Assembly: GCA_020345785.1 (NCBI GenBank)
Contig: CP070771.1
Coordinates: forward strand, 5,677,766 to 5,692,726
DNA length: 14,961 bases
Source of the DNA: Desulfobacterales bacterium
GTDB lineage: Bacteria; Desulfobacterota; Desulfobacteria; Desulfobacterales; JAFDCJ01
Direction: 5' to 3'
Both the position numbers and the translations under genes were made by a program. Positions 14,109 to 14,961 of the stretch are shown piece by piece. The notes beneath the pieces were generated by a model. That model was given only the letters and a program-made list of their open reading frames with translations, was not told the origin of the DNA and made no database searches. How positions within the stretch are numbered: position 1 is the first letter of the stretch; each line of letters starts with the position of its first letter.

Positions 14109-14961
14109 TCAGGGTAGGAAATCCAATGCTCGACAATCTTCAGAGGTCCACCCCACGTTGATTTTCTCACCTTTGCTGATTTTTATTCGGCCGGCGGCAT
14201 TGGGCACCTTGACGATGAAGTCATCGTTGTCGCACACATCCATGCGGGTCCGCAGATGGTCCCCCAGATAAATCAATTCTTTTACCGTGCCCTCAAAAAT
14301 ATTCTCCATACTTCCCGGATCAGGATTGAGGGTGACCCTTTCAGGGCGCAGGGAGAGGGTAGTCCGATCCCCGGCTTTGTTGACATTGACTTTCAGCGCC
14401 TTAACGATCTCGCCGCTGTCGACTTTAACGATGCAGCGATCGCCCGCCATTTCGGTCACTTCGCCGGAGATCTTGTTGTTTTCACCGATAAACTGGGCCA
14501 CAAAAGCATTTTGCGGTTTCTCATACAGCACATCCGGCGTTGAGAGCTGCTGGATGACACCGTCATCGAACACGGCAACTCTGTTGGACATGGTCATGGC
14601 TTCACTCTGATCATGGGTGACATAAACGACGGTGACGTTCAATTTCTCATGAATATGCTTGATCTCATACTGCATCTGCTCGCGCAGGTTTTTATCAAGC
14701 GCCCCCAGCGGTTCATCCATCAGGACCAGAGCCGGTTCGAAAACCAAAGCCCGCGCCAGTGCCACCCGCTGCTGCTGACCTCCGGACAGCTGGGCCGGGA
14801 ACCGCCCCTCGAATCCCCTGAGCTCGACCATTTCAAGCGCCCTGGTGACCCTTTCTTTAATCTCGTGCTTCGGGCGTTTTCTGACTTCCAGGGGATAAGA
14901 TAAATTCTCGCTGACCGTCATGTGGGGAAAAAGGGCATAATTTTGAAAAACCATGCCGATA
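14109..14961 (-). CDS. ABC transporter ATP-binding protein (Pot/Mal/Fbp type), N-terminus outside window
   Basis: The visible 284 codons lack the start and the Walker A motif, which lie right of the window. Present are the Q-loop MVFQNYALFPHMTV, the ABC signature LSGGQQQRVALARAL, Walker B with D-loop LVLMDEPLGALD, and the H-loop VYVTHDQSEAM. After about residue 160 comes FVAQFIGENNKISG and a C-terminal TOBE-like regulatory domain (TTLSLRPERVTL, then VKELIYLGDHLRTRM) as in PotA, MalK and FbpC. The protein would dimerise on the cytoplasmic side of the permeases. It is convergent to the two permease genes and not in their operon, so pairing with them is likely but inferred; it may instead start a separate transporter operon to the right. 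Confidence 0.93.
   Translation of the reverse strand, partial: IGMVFQNYALFPHMTVSENLSYPLEVRKRPKHEIKERVTRALEMVELRGFEGRFPAQLSGGQQQRVALARALVFEPALVLMDEPLGALDKNLREQMQYEIKHIHEKLNVTVVYVTHDQSEAMTMSNRVAVFDDGVIQQLSTPDVLYEKPQNAFVAQFIGENNKISGEVTEMAGDRCIVKVDSGEIVKALKVNVNKAGDRTTLSLRPERVTLNPDPGSMENIFEGTVKELIYLGDHLRTRMDVCDNDDFIVKVPNAAGRIKISKGEKINVGWTSEDCRALDFLP

Overview
The window is a catabolic and uptake locus from a free-living Gram-negative-like bacterium of moderate GC content. Signal peptide, Pot-type ABC importer, ETF-linked oxidation and repeat-rich AT-biased spacers would fit a marine or sediment proteobacterium or Desulfobacterota member. That placement is inference; no rRNA or phylogenetic marker is present.

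Layout. Positions 246-9330 on the minus strand hold a long cluster read right to left: soxB (beta), soxD (delta), soxA (alpha) and soxG (gamma) of heterotetrameric sarcosine oxidase, then a YbaK/ProX-type aminoacyl-tRNA deacylase, a second DAO-family FAD oxidoreductase, and an electron-transfer flavoprotein beta subunit. Positions 10021-13836 on the plus strand hold a divergent set: periplasmic binding protein and two membrane permeases of the spermidine/putrescine (Pot) ABC class. The ABC ATPase that could complete the importer lies convergently at 14109 and runs off the right edge. The divergent spacer 9331-10020 carries a good soxB promoter with an upstream palindrome, and the frameshifted, shortened remnant of an Asp/Glu racemase/maleate isomerase-family gene.

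How the genes work together (inference). The ABC system imports a small cationic or methylated amine, perhaps sarcosine, dimethylglycine, betaine or a polyamine. The SoxBDAG complex demethylates sarcosine to glycine, passing the methyl group to tetrahydrofolate in the GcvT-like half of SoxA. The second DAO flavoenzyme may act on a related N-methyl amine, and ETF may collect the electrons instead of, or beside, O2.

The spacers are the most unusual part. Most long ones contain a degenerate tandem array with a period of 7, 8 or 9 bp, each with its own unit, or a long inverted repeat. Several of these begin exactly at the stop codon of the preceding gene. A 145-bp hairpin between soxB and soxD has a 37-position outer arm with five wobble positions, all of which pair only in plus-strand RNA. 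No CRISPR, tRNA, rRNA or complete insertion sequence was seen.
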